In this document: in pieces, positions 49,330-57,518 of the stretch
How the letters are laid out: every line of letters begins with the position of its first letter
How positions within the stretch are numbered: position 1 is the first letter of the stretch
Origin: Dorea sp. D27
Lineage (GTDB): Bacteria; Bacillota; Clostridia; Lachnospirales; Lachnospiraceae
Reading direction: 5' to 3'
Assembly: GCF_001185345.1 (NCBI RefSeq)
Contig: NZ_KQ236744.1
Span: 687,794-751,793 of the forward strand
Length of the DNA: 64,000 bases
The notes under the pieces: model-generated
What the model was told of the DNA's origin: nothing
The model's input: only the letters and a program-made list of their open reading frames with translations
Database searches by the model: none
Position numbers and translations under genes: made by a program

Positions 49330-50841
49330 ATGTTTTTAGGAATTGATATCGGAACATCCGGCATTAAGGCGACCATTATAGATGAGAGGGGAAATATGTG
49401 CGCCAGGGCTTACCGGCCGCTGCGGGCTTATGGGGCTGTAGAGAGGAAACGGGAACTCTCTCCTGTCCAGGTAAAGGAAGAGACGCTTCAGGCGGTGGCG
49501 GAGGTACTGCATACATCCCCGACAGAGAAAATCAGGCTGATTACGGTTGCCTCCCTGGGGGAGGCGGTCGTTCCGGTAGGTGCTGACGGGTGTGTTTTGA
49601 TGAATAGTATTGTCGGATCTGATTCCAGGGGGAGTGAAGAGCTTAAAGAAGTGGCCTGCCGGTTTGGAGAGGAAAAACTCACGGAGATAACAGGGCTGAA
49701 TCTAAGCTACATATATTCTTTGAACAAGATGCTTTATATCCGGAAACACTATCCGGAGATACACAGAAAAGTATGGAAATATATGTGCTTTACTGACTAT
49801 ATAGGCTTTGTCCTGACAGGGGAGGCCGTCATAGACTATTCCATGGCGTCAAGGACGATGGCTTTTGACATTAGAAAAAAACGGTGGTCAGATGAAATCC
49901 TTAATGCGGTACAGATCAGTAAGGAACTTCTGTCTCATCCGGTTCCGGGCGGAACGGTGGCCGGGACTCTCAGGAAGGAGATAAAAGAGGAGCTTGGCAT
50001 CTTTTATGATATACCGGTTCTGGTGGGAAGCCACGACCACATATTTAACGCAATCGGTGCAGGTGCGGTAAAGCCGGGAATCTGCTCGAATACAGTCGGG
50101 ACGACGGAAGGGATAACAACGGTGCTCGGCAGCAGAATAGACAGCAGAAGCATCCGGGAGAATCTCATCTCCTGTGAACCCTTTGTCCGGCCGCATCTAT
50201 ATAATACCGTCGCATGGCATAATGCGGCCGGGGCAGGTGTAAACTGGTTTCTTGACCATTTTTTCGGAAGGTCTGAGGAACCAAAGGATCTAATTCTTGC
50301 CGGCCTGAATAGACAGCAGAGCCATCCTCCGTCTCATCTGCTTGTAGTGCCACATTTTGCCGGGGCAACGGCGGGGCATATGGATGAAAAGGCGAAGGCG
50401 GCAGTAATCGGGATTACGATGGCCACAAGCAGGGAAGAAATATACAAAGCGATACTAGAAGGGACCGCATTCGAGTGCAGGGTCATTCTTGACAGCATCC
50501 GCCATGCCGGGATTCCCGTCAAAAAGGTGGTTGTAAGCGGCGGCGGAAGCAAATCATCTCTTTGGATGCAGATCAGGTCCAGTATCCTGGGAAGAGAGCT
50601 GTATTGTTCGGCGTGCGCAGACACCGGCGCTTTAGGAGGCGCCGTTCTTGGAGCGGTGGTGCTCGGCCTTTATCGTTCCCTTAAGGACGCGGCAGGCCAG
50701 ATGGTACGGCCAGGAACCGTAGTGGAGCCGGAAGCAGAGGCGGCAAGAATATATGAGGAGCGTTATGAACTGTATCGGCAGATGTATGGAAGGTTAAGAG
50801 ATATTAATGAAAGACTGTCTGACGGAGTATCATATGTTTGA
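49330..50841 (+). CDS. FGGY carbohydrate kinase
   Basis: A 503-residue FGGY kinase: FLGIDIGTSGIKATIID, SLGEAVVPV in the sugar loop, GSDSRGSEE, catalytic Asp in GSHDHIFNAIGAG, and GGGSKSSLW. The HDHIFN variant separates it from xylulokinase and glycerol kinase and suggests a different ketose/polyol. It begins 11 bases after the aldolase (GAGGAGCGG site), so kinase and aldolase likely act in sequence on the sugar imported by the second ABC system. Confidence 0.87.
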   Translation: MFLGIDIGTSGIKATIIDERGNMCARAYRPLRAYGAVERKRELSPVQVKEETLQAVAEVLHTSPTEKIRLITVASLGEAVVPVGADGCVLMNSIVGSDSRGSEELKEVACRFGEEKLTEITGLNLSYIYSLNKMLYIRKHYPEIHRKVWKYMCFTDYIGFVLTGEAVIDYSMASRTMAFDIRKKRWSDEILNAVQISKELLSHPVPGGTVAGTLRKEIKEELGIFYDIPVLVGSHDHIFNAIGAGAVKPGICSNTVGTTEGITTVLGSRIDSRSIRENLISCEPFVRPHLYNTVAWHNAAGAGVNWFLDHFFGRSEEPKDLILAGLNRQQSHPPSHLLVVPHFAGATAGHMDEKAKAAVIGITMATSREEIYKAILEGTAFECRVILDSIRHAGIPVKKVVVSGGGSKSSLWMQIRSSILGRELYCSACADTGALGGAVLGAVVLGLYRSLKDAAGQMVRPGTVVEPEAEAARIYEERYELYRQMYGRLRDINERLSDGVSYV

Positions 50842-50861
50842 AGTAGGATATAACTTTGGTA

Positions 50862-50975
50862 AAAAGTATTGGGGACGGGTGCAGACTTGTATTCAGATAA
50901 AGCGGCATGTCCATAAAAGATACTGCCTTGTCTATTGTTGGATACCGTAGGTTCCCAATTGCCCTGCCCCTGCAT
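50862..50975. repeat. Possible diverged copy of the palindromic repeat
   Basis: attggggacggg (50867 region) and, about 80 bases later, gttcccaatt-gccctgcccc resemble the two arms of the palindrome at 52119-52192 (attggggacgg / ccccaatt ... gccctgtcccc) but with changes and an insert. Nothing else was recognised in the 50842-51010 gap apart from a sporulation-like -10. Confidence 0.35.
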
Positions 50976-50981
50976 ATTCTA
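50973..50981 (+). promoter_or_regulatory. Sigma-K-like -10 box before the amidase gene
   Basis: CATATTCTA fits the CATANNNTA pattern of mother-cell sigma-K promoters; no convincing sigma-A -10/-35 pair is visible here. The downstream amidase resembles CwlC, a sigma-K-dependent enzyme in Bacillus. No clear -35 was found. Confidence 0.35.
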
Positions 50982-51010
50982 TTATAGAATGTTGTGAAAG
51001 GGGATTTTTT

Positions 51011-51772
51011 ATGCCATATTCAGTCATGGTGGATGCGGGCCACGGCGGCCGTGATCCAGGCGCTGTCTACAACGGCAGACAGGAAAAAGACGACACGTTA
51101 CGTCTTGCCCTGGCAGTGGGTGAGATATTGCAGGACAATGGAATAGATGTGTCCTACACGAGGACGACAGATGTATATGAGACACCATTTGAGAAAGCGA
51201 CGAAAGCGAATAATGCGGGGGTGGATTTCTTCTTATCCATACACAGGAATTCTTTCCCGACGGATAATCAGGTATCGGGGGTGGAAAGTCTCGTATATGA
51301 CCTGTCAGGATTAAAATACCAGGTGGCCCAGGACATCAATGCACAGCTGGAAGCCGTAGGGTTTGTGAACCTCGGCGTAAAAGCCAGGCCGAACCTTGTC
51401 GTGCTGAGAAGGACAAAGATGCCCGCGGTACTGGTGGAAGTTGGATTTATCAATTCGGATACGGACAACATGCTCTTTGATAATAATTTTGATGCCATCG
51501 CACAGGCAATAGCGTCAGGTTTTCTTGACGCACTCAACTCAGAAGGGGTCATTGAAGAGAACTATTACAGAGTACAGGTCGGCCTGTTCAGGAACTGGAA
51601 TTATGCGGAACGCCTGCGCAATGAACTGCTGGAGCAGGATTACCCCGCATTTATCGACGATTCAGGCCCGTACTTAAGCGTTCAGGTAGGAGGATATGAC
51701 AATCTCAGCGATGCGGTCGAAATGGAAAGAAGACTGAAGATGGACGGCTATCAGACCCTGATTATCAGCTGA
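51011..51772 (+). CDS. N-acetylmuramoyl-L-alanine amidase with SPOR domain (CwlC-like)
   Basis: This 253-residue amidase_3 enzyme has zinc and catalytic motifs VDAGHGGRDPG, SIHRNS and VEVGFI in the first ~180 residues. A SPOR peptidoglycan-binding domain follows (about 187-253, YYRVQVGLFRNWNYAERLRN). There is no signal peptide, as in sporulation mother-cell lysins of the CwlC type, which act after release. It would cleave the bond between MurNAc and L-Ala. AAAGGGG precedes ATG 51011. Transcribed on its own. Confidence 0.92.
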   Translation: MPYSVMVDAGHGGRDPGAVYNGRQEKDDTLRLALAVGEILQDNGIDVSYTRTTDVYETPFEKATKANNAGVDFFLSIHRNSFPTDNQVSGVESLVYDLSGLKYQVAQDINAQLEAVGFVNLGVKARPNLVVLRRTKMPAVLVEVGFINSDTDNMLFDNNFDAIAQAIASGFLDALNSEGVIEENYYRVQVGLFRNWNYAERLRNELLEQDYPAFIDDSGPYLSVQVGGYDNLSDAVEMERRLKMDGYQTLIIS

Positions 51773-51876
51773 CATTTAACGTAGATTTATCACCAGTCCA
51801 CGGGTTCCCTTAACAATACTAAATTATAATAAAGGCAGCAAAGAGATAGGAATGAATTTAGCGAGGAGGTATTGTG

Positions 51877-52119
51877 ATGAAAAGATTGTGGGAACTGACG
51901 AATAGAGTATTTCAAAACGACTCCGCGACAGGTGTATTTCTTGCGGTCAATATTATATGCTGGTCCGCGGCGGCCCTCATAATGGGATTGATTTTCTGCA
52001 TCGCGTCAGGTGCATCCGTGTGGATGTATGCGACAAGCATCATGTGCGCCGCGATTTATGTCGGGATAATCTTCGGGCTGTTTGGAGGCATAATATTTCT
52101 GATGAGAAACCGGGCATAG
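51877..52119 (+). CDS. Small two-TM membrane protein
   Basis: An 80-residue protein with two hydrophobic segments (about 20-42, FLAVNIICWSAAALIMGLIF; 48-74, ATSIMCAAIYVGIIFGLFGG). GAGGAGG lies 7 bases before ATG 51877. No family recognised. Its stop codon overlaps the first base of the 74-bp palindrome. Confidence 0.75.
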   Translation: MKRLWELTNRVFQNDSATGVFLAVNIICWSAAALIMGLIFCIASGASVWMYATSIMCAAIYVGIIFGLFGGIIFLMRNRA

Positions 52120-52192
52120 GGACAGGGCAAAATGAATTGGGGACGGAGTTTTTCTAGAAAAACTCCGTCCCCAATTCATTTTGCCCTGTCCC
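52119..52192. repeat. Perfect 74-bp palindrome (37-bp arms) between convergent genes
   Basis: Each arm reads gggacagggcaaaatgaatt and on through ggggacggag to TTTTTCT at the centre; there is no mismatch. It begins at the stop of the small membrane protein and ends 6 bases before the DUF5107 stop, so it can act as a bidirectional terminator. Its length, perfect symmetry and diverged relatives at 1-46 and perhaps 50862-50975 also mark it as an interspersed palindromic repeat. Confidence 0.9.
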
Positions 52193-52198
52193 CGTTCA

Positions 52199-54202
52199 TC
52201 AGAACATCCTTAAGTCCAGATTATCAGGGAGCTTGCTGAAATCGATGTGATGTGCTCTGGCGTATGCAAACCAGATATCGGTTATCTTCGTCTCTCCTTC
52301 CCGGATGGAGGCATATTCTTTTTGGAATGCTTCTTCAAGAAAGCCCCACTGTTCTAAATGAAGAGCAGCTTCGCATTTGAGCAGGTATATCCGTTCCTCG
52401 GCCTTCAGGTGTCCGGGCAGTTTTTGGTACAGGTGGTCTATCGTTTTCCACTGTCCGTCTTTGGCGAGAAGCTGGAAGTATTCCTGGAGGTAGGCATAAT
52501 CGGCTTCCAGATATGTATGGAAGGGAATCTGCTCCATATGCCAGACGGCTTTGGACACGTTCCCTTCCTGATATGCCGCGCAGGCCAGATTGCGGTGCAG
52601 GATGGGGAGCGGCTTCTCATGCAGGCATCGTTCCCATAAGGAGACGGCATCGTCGTAGCTGCCGTTTTCGTACAGGCATACGCCAAGGAGAAGCTGCCCG
52701 GTAACACTGCCTGGATGGCTGTTCAGGTAACGTTCAAGATACGGTATATAATTGACGTCTGTCATCCACGAGGCAGGAAGACGAACGCCGTCTGTTTCAG
52801 GGAGCGTATGGCCTTCCATCAGACGGAGCCATAGCTCCTGCTCTTTACCCAGGCTTTCTTCCGGGAAGGACAGGCAGGAAGGCAGGGGAGCCTTATGCTC
52901 CAGGTGCCGGCGTCTGTTCTCCAGTGCGCCCCACCCGTGTCCGCAGTGCAGGATTGTTTTGCAGGGACGAGAGGCGAGCCTGCGGCAGTCAGCATCCATC
53001 CGGGCAACTTCCGATGCGGGGATAGACTGTTCTACGGCCTGCCTCACGAGTGACTGGGCCTGTCTGTATGAGTCCAGGCTGCCGTCCCCAGGCTGCACGG
53101 CCGCGGTACCGAATATCTGGGTAAACTCGATGCGGCTTCTGGCTTCCATATCCATGCCGTGCAGCTGTGTCGGCGCAAGCCCGGCCTGGATCTCAATATA
53201 GTCTCCCTGTCCCGGGACAGACAAGTAGTCGCACCAGTTACGTCCACCGCTGTGACTGCCCCAGCAGAACATCTTGCGGATCCGAAGGGGCTGCGTGGAA
53301 CGCTCGCAGAATACCGAGCCGTCCGTGTAAGAGACAGCTTCCCACGGAGCCGGGTCAGACACAGGATTCTGGAAAAAGTATTCGCTGGCAAAGTCAAAGC
53401 ACAGGGAATAGGACGCGTCCTTTCCCGGCAGTACAGGAAGATGGGGAAGCTGTCCGCGTCCGAAGCAGTGTTCGGAACCTTCCGCCTGTGACTGGGGTTC
53501 TATGTACAGGACGTCTTCGGTGCCCGAAAAGACACGGCTGCCCGCCTTCTCAGGTACGGCAATGTTCGTCCACCAGTACATAGGTACGCTGTAATCCTGG
53601 TCATTCATAATGGTGACATGGGCGGCGAGGCTGCGGGCCCCCCGCGGCAGATGGAAGTCAATCTGCCAGACGAGTCCTCGCGTCCTCTCGTAGTCATACA
53701 TGCGGAGAAATTCTTCCTCCCTGCCGCCACTGGAGCGCCCGGTTCCGACGGTGGCGAAAAATACGTCATCACAGGTAGAAAACGTGTGCCCGAGCTGTGC
53801 AATATTCCATTCGATTCCGCCGGAAAACCAGGCATCGCGGATTGCAAGATTGGCCGGCTGCATGACGGGATTGCGGTAGAGCAGCTCACGGCCCGAACCT
53901 TTCTCTTTCAGCGAATAGAGCCGGCCGCCATATTCAGGAAGAAACTCTGCGCGCAGATGTTCGTTCTCCAATACGACAGTAGCAAGCGACAGCTCCGTCT
54001 TCTCCCTCGTATAGCGGTCCTGCATCTTATACGGAAGTACGCGGAACGCTGATTCATACCCAAAATACTCCAGTTCCTCCTGAAGCATCGTCCCATTGCT
54101 CTTGGGGGATTTATTTTTCCTGCGGTCTCTGAACTGAGGAAGGGGGTTGGAGCCCTCCAGCCTTGCTCCATTTATTTTAAGATTCCCTTTTGCTATTGAC
54201 AT
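52199..54202 (-). CDS. DUF5107 domain protein (shorter paralogue)
   Basis: A 667-residue soluble protein. It shares with the protein at 48-3320 the motifs PEYGGR, WFSGGIEWN, YWWTNIAVP and a DYIEIQAG strand, so the N-terminal ~400 residues form the same mutarotase-like domain. The C-terminal part has a few TPR-like helices (TGQLLLGVCLYENGSYDDA) instead of the long array. ATG 54202 follows AAGGAG. It stands at the far edge of the sugar island in the same orientation as its larger paralogue. Function unknown. Confidence 0.85.
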   Translation of the reverse strand: MSIAKGNLKINGARLEGSNPLPQFRDRRKNKSPKSNGTMLQEELEYFGYESAFRVLPYKMQDRYTREKTELSLATVVLENEHLRAEFLPEYGGRLYSLKEKGSGRELLYRNPVMQPANLAIRDAWFSGGIEWNIAQLGHTFSTCDDVFFATVGTGRSSGGREEEFLRMYDYERTRGLVWQIDFHLPRGARSLAAHVTIMNDQDYSVPMYWWTNIAVPEKAGSRVFSGTEDVLYIEPQSQAEGSEHCFGRGQLPHLPVLPGKDASYSLCFDFASEYFFQNPVSDPAPWEAVSYTDGSVFCERSTQPLRIRKMFCWGSHSGGRNWCDYLSVPGQGDYIEIQAGLAPTQLHGMDMEARSRIEFTQIFGTAAVQPGDGSLDSYRQAQSLVRQAVEQSIPASEVARMDADCRRLASRPCKTILHCGHGWGALENRRRHLEHKAPLPSCLSFPEESLGKEQELWLRLMEGHTLPETDGVRLPASWMTDVNYIPYLERYLNSHPGSVTGQLLLGVCLYENGSYDDAVSLWERCLHEKPLPILHRNLACAAYQEGNVSKAVWHMEQIPFHTYLEADYAYLQEYFQLLAKDGQWKTIDHLYQKLPGHLKAEERIYLLKCEAALHLEQWGFLEEAFQKEYASIREGETKITDIWFAYARAHHIDFSKLPDNLDLRMF

Positions 54203-54290
54203 GGTACATACTCCTTCTCGACGGCAGCAGCCGTTTCTATTCATTTTACCCACGTTATCGTATCACTTTCATTCATGATTTACAATGGAA

Positions 54291-54319
54291 TTTTCAGTCA
54301 GAGTGTGCTAATATATTCT
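54291..54319 (+). promoter_or_regulatory. Possible promoter of the sigma-like gene
   Basis: TTTTCA (54291-54296), 17-base spacer, TATTCT (54314-54319). A CAAGCCC/GGGCTTG hairpin lies between it and the start. Confidence 0.4.
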
Positions 54320-54387
54320 GTAAACCGGCAAGCCCCTTGTTACATCGGGCTTGAGGGCATAAGGCCGGAAGTTGGAGGACATATTAT

Positions 54388-55089
54388 ATGGCAGACAGAT
54401 TGGAATTCAGAAGCAAGCTGGGCAGCATCCAGGAACTCGCCGCCGGGCAGGGGAACCGGCTTACGGTGGAGGAGATAGAGAAGTTCTTCGAAGAGGACGG
54501 CCTTTCCCGGGAACAGACAGAGCTGGTCTGTGACTACCTGCTCTCGCAGAAGGTATCCGTAACGGGATATAAGAGGCAGCCGGGGAAAATTATAGAGGCA
54601 GAGGAAGAGCCTGCAGACCTGGACAGTGAAGAGCAGGATTATCTTGCGGAATATATGCAGGATATAGAGAGCATGAAGGGCGGTACTATAGAGGAAGCCC
54701 GCATGGCCTATTATCTTCCCCTCGTAGCAGACACTGCGCTGCAGATGCACCAGAAAGAGGTGTTTATCGGCGATACGATCCAGGAAGGGAATATCAGCCT
54801 TGTGACAGCGCTCAGCCGCTGCGAGGCGGGAACCGACGACGAGGATACCGTGATGGAAGAAGTGCGTGCGGGCATACGGGCGTTCATAGAATCCCAGACG
54901 GAGACGAAGCGGCAGGACAAAAAGATGGTTAACCAGGTTGCCGAGCTGGATGAGACAATCCGCCATATGAGCGAAGATATGGGAAGGAAAGTATCTGTTG
55001 ATGAAGTGGCACAGCAGCTCGGCACGACGGAGGAACAGATTGAGGCTATACTCAAGCTGGCAGGGGAAGAAGCACGGGAAGACAAATGA
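54388..55089 (+). CDS. Sigma-70-like protein lacking regions 2.4 and 4
   Basis: A 233-residue protein whose order matches the middle of a primary sigma factor. It has DLDSEEQDYLAEYMQDIE (region 1.2-like), ARMAYYLPLVADTALQM and VFIGDTIQEGNISLVTAL (2.1-2.2, core-binding), then VNQVAELDETIRHMSEDMGR with VDEVAQQLGTTEEQIEAIL (region 3). The aromatic 2.3-2.4 DNA-melting stretch is replaced by an acidic EVRAGIRAFIESQ, and no region 4 follows. It could bind RNA polymerase core without recognising promoters. GGAGG precedes ATG 54388. Confidence 0.78.
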   Translation: MADRLEFRSKLGSIQELAAGQGNRLTVEEIEKFFEEDGLSREQTELVCDYLLSQKVSVTGYKRQPGKIIEAEEEPADLDSEEQDYLAEYMQDIESMKGGTIEEARMAYYLPLVADTALQMHQKEVFIGDTIQEGNISLVTALSRCEAGTDDEDTVMEEVRAGIRAFIESQTETKRQDKKMVNQVAELDETIRHMSEDMGRKVSVDEVAQQLGTTEEQIEAILKLAGEEAREDK

Positions 55090-55092
55090 AAA

Positions 55093-55118
55093 GACGCTGG
55101 AATGCAGTTTCCAGCGTC
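55093..55118 (-). terminator. Bidirectional hairpin, T-run on the minus strand
   Basis: GACGCTGGAA pairs with TTCCAGCGTC (10 perfect pairs, 6-base loop). On the minus strand it is followed by TTTTC, so it is the terminator of the CNNM gene; it also ends the sigma-like transcript. Confidence 0.8.
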
Positions 55119-55125
55119 CAATTTA

Positions 55126-56412
55126 TTATATCTGCCTGTTATCTGTATCTTCTTCCGCCGCAGGTTCCGGCAGATACATATGCACCGTCTCAATCCGGTT
55201 TTTATCCAGAGTCTCTACTACCATACGTATCCCTTCCTCTGTCGTAACCGTATCACCTGCTTCGGGAAGCCGGTCCAGCCGTTCGATGATAAAGCCGCCG
55301 ACGGAATCATAATCCTCCGATTCAAAGTTTAAGTCGAGGCGGTCATTCAAATCGTCCAGATTGGTAGAACCTTCCACTATAAATTCCCGTTCCCCGATTT
55401 CCTGGATAAAATCCTCTTCATTTTCATCATATTCATCATGAATCTCACCGACGATTTCTTCTAATATATCTTCTAAAGTAATAAGTCCGGCAGTTTCGCC
55501 ATATTCATCTAATACGATGGCAATGTTGAAAGATGCCTGCCGCATCTCCACAAGAAGTTCAGATATATTTTTATATTCATAGGTAAAGTATGCTTCGCGC
55601 AGTATATCGCGTATATGAAATTCCTTCGTGTTGTCATAGAGAAGAAGATCCTTCATATTGATGGTACCGATGACGTTGTCCGTAGTCTCCTCGAAGACCG
55701 GCAGCCTGGTAAATTTGTCCTCCCGGAATATCTCGAGCAGCTCCACGTAGGTGCTTTCCACATCGGCAAACGTCACATGGACGCGAGGGACCATGACATC
55801 TTTTGCTTTGGCATCCCCCAGGTCGAACACGTTATATATCATTTCGCGTTCGTCGGATTCTATGACACCGTCCTCGTGACTGACATCTACGATAGTACGG
55901 AGCTCCGTCTCGGTCATGGTATCGTTTTTCGCATTGGGGTCCACACGCAGAAGAAGGAGCACGCCCATAGACAAACCATTGATAAGGAAGATGACAGGTG
56001 TCATGATCTTCATAAACAGGCTGATGACAGGTGCATAGATCAGAGCCATCTTCTCAGCATGGATGGTCGCCATCGTCTTCGGCGTTATCTCTCCGAAGAG
56101 AAGTATCAATACAGTCAGTATACCACTGGCTATCGCCACCATCGAGCCGCCGAAGCTGTATGCAAGGCTTGTGGTAAGAGAAGCGGCAGATAAGTTGACG
56201 ATATTGTTGCCGATAAGTATAGCGCTCAGCATCTTTCCAGAATTGTCTGTTATTTTTAATAATGTTTTAGCCCGTTTATTACCGTCCTCGGCCAGGCTGC
56301 GGATTCGAATCTTGTTGGCCGTCGTAAGAGATGTCTCCGCAGATGAGAAAAATGCAGACAGTCCCAGCAGAACAACCAGTATGATAAGCTGTATGACGTC
56401 ACTCGAGTCCAA
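55126..56412 (-). CDS. CNNM/HlyC/CorC-type hemolysin family membrane protein
   Basis: A 428-residue protein. A DUF21 membrane domain (about 1-190, LSAFFSSAETSLTTANK, GNNIVNLSAASL, LILLFGEITPKTMA) is followed by two CBS domains (about 205-330, VMVPRVHVTFAD, VLDEYGETAGLITLEDI) and a C-terminal CorC/HlyC domain (FIVEGSTNLDDLND). The family is linked to Mg or other divalent cation transport. TTG 56412 is preferred: AAGGAG lies 10 bases upstream, while the GTG at 56424 overlaps that site. It is divergent from murB. Confidence 0.9.
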   Translation of the reverse strand: MDSSDVIQLIILVVLLGLSAFFSSAETSLTTANKIRIRSLAEDGNKRAKTLLKITDNSGKMLSAILIGNNIVNLSAASLTTSLAYSFGGSMVAIASGILTVLILLFGEITPKTMATIHAEKMALIYAPVISLFMKIMTPVIFLINGLSMGVLLLLRVDPNAKNDTMTETELRTIVDVSHEDGVIESDEREMIYNVFDLGDAKAKDVMVPRVHVTFADVESTYVELLEIFREDKFTRLPVFEETTDNVIGTINMKDLLLYDNTKEFHIRDILREAYFTYEYKNISELLVEMRQASFNIAIVLDEYGETAGLITLEDILEEIVGEIHDEYDENEEDFIQEIGEREFIVEGSTNLDDLNDRLDLNFESEDYDSVGGFIIERLDRLPEAGDTVTTEEGIRMVVETLDKNRIETVHMYLPEPAAEEDTDNRQI

Positions 56413-56453
56413 TGATAAGTTCACTCCTTTTTCAAAATAGATTATATGGGACT

Positions 56454-56518
56454 AATATAACGCATTTCCCCTGTTTTTGCAAGTCTGCGTTGAATTTGGG
56501 AGGTAGATAGTGTATGAT
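56454..56518. promoter_or_regulatory. Divergent promoters of the CNNM gene and murB
   Basis: Minus strand: TTGCAA (56482-56477), 17-base spacer, TATATT (56459-56454). Plus strand: TTGAAT (56490-56495), 17-base spacer, TATGAT (56513-56518). The -35 boxes are only 7 bases apart. Confidence 0.6.
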
Positions 56519-56605
56519 GTACTGGGAAATTAATATGATGATGCCAGGGCCAGATAGCTTTTGCCCGACATCTGGTCAAAACAAATATATAAGATGGAGA
56601 CAGAT

Positions 56606-57517
56606 ATGAATCAGGATTTTTATAAAGCATTGGCACATATTTTGACGGAGGAAAGAGTGCTCACCGATGAGCCGATGAAGAACCATACGACCTTCCGTGT
56701 CGGCGGAAAGGCAGACTATTACGCCATCCCGGAGACAAAGGAAGAGATAAGGGACACCGTCCGGGTCTGCAGGGAATGGTCCGTCCCATTTTACATTATA
56801 GGCAATGGGAGCAACCTGCTCGTATCGGATAAAGGCTACCGGGGAGTCATGATACAGATCTGCAGGGGTATGAACGAGATAACGATAGAAGGGCGTACGC
56901 TTACGGCACAGGCCGGGGCACTTCTGTCGTCGATTGCAGGCCGGGCGCTGGAGGCCGGACTGACAGGATTTGAGTTTGCGGCAGGAATCCCGGGCACGCT
57001 CGGAGGTGCCTGTGTGATGAACGCAGGCGCGTACGGAGGAGAGATGAAGGATGTGCTGAGATACGTCACGGTCCTCACAAAAGACGGAGAGTTCCTTACG
57101 CTTGGCAAAGACGAGCTGGAATTAGGGTACCGGACGAGCATTATAGCCAGGGAAGGCTACATTGCCCTGGAAGCCGTGATTGATCTGAAAGAAGGCTGTA
57201 CCGATGAGATTAAGGCCAGGATGGATGAACTGAAGGAGAGGAGAGTCTCCAAGCAGCCACTGGAATATCCAAGTGCCGGAAGTACATTCAAGAGGCCGGA
57301 AGGGTATTTTGCGGGCAAGCTGATTGAAGAAGCAGGACTTCGCGGGTACAGCGTAGGAGGTGCCCAGGTATCTGAAAAGCATTGCGGGTTCGTCATCAAC
57401 AAGGGCGGCGCCACGGCATCGGACATCATGGCACTGATTACAGAGGTGGCCGACCGGGTAGAGCGCCAGTCCGGCGTGCGGATGGAACCGGAAGTGAAAA
57501 GATTAGGAGAGTTCTAG
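56606..57517 (+). CDS. murB: UDP-N-acetylenolpyruvoylglucosamine reductase
   Basis: A 303-residue FAD enzyme of peptidoglycan precursor synthesis, reducing UDP-GlcNAc-enolpyruvate with NADPH. FAD-binding motifs IIGNGSNLLV, GIPGTLGGA and NAGAYGGEM are clear, with the catalytic Ser in PSAGSTFKRP and Glu in MEPEVKRLGEF at the C-terminus. The HTTFRVGGKADYY start is typical. ATG 56606 follows TGGAGA. It heads a conserved operon with rapZ, whiA and an HPr-like gene. Confidence 0.96.
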   Translation: MNQDFYKALAHILTEERVLTDEPMKNHTTFRVGGKADYYAIPETKEEIRDTVRVCREWSVPFYIIGNGSNLLVSDKGYRGVMIQICRGMNEITIEGRTLTAQAGALLSSIAGRALEAGLTGFEFAAGIPGTLGGACVMNAGAYGGEMKDVLRYVTVLTKDGEFLTLGKDELELGYRTSIIAREGYIALEAVIDLKEGCTDEIKARMDELKERRVSKQPLEYPSAGSTFKRPEGYFAGKLIEEAGLRGYSVGGAQVSEKHCGFVINKGGATASDIMALITEVADRVERQSGVRMEPEVKRLGEF

Positions 57518-57518
57518 G

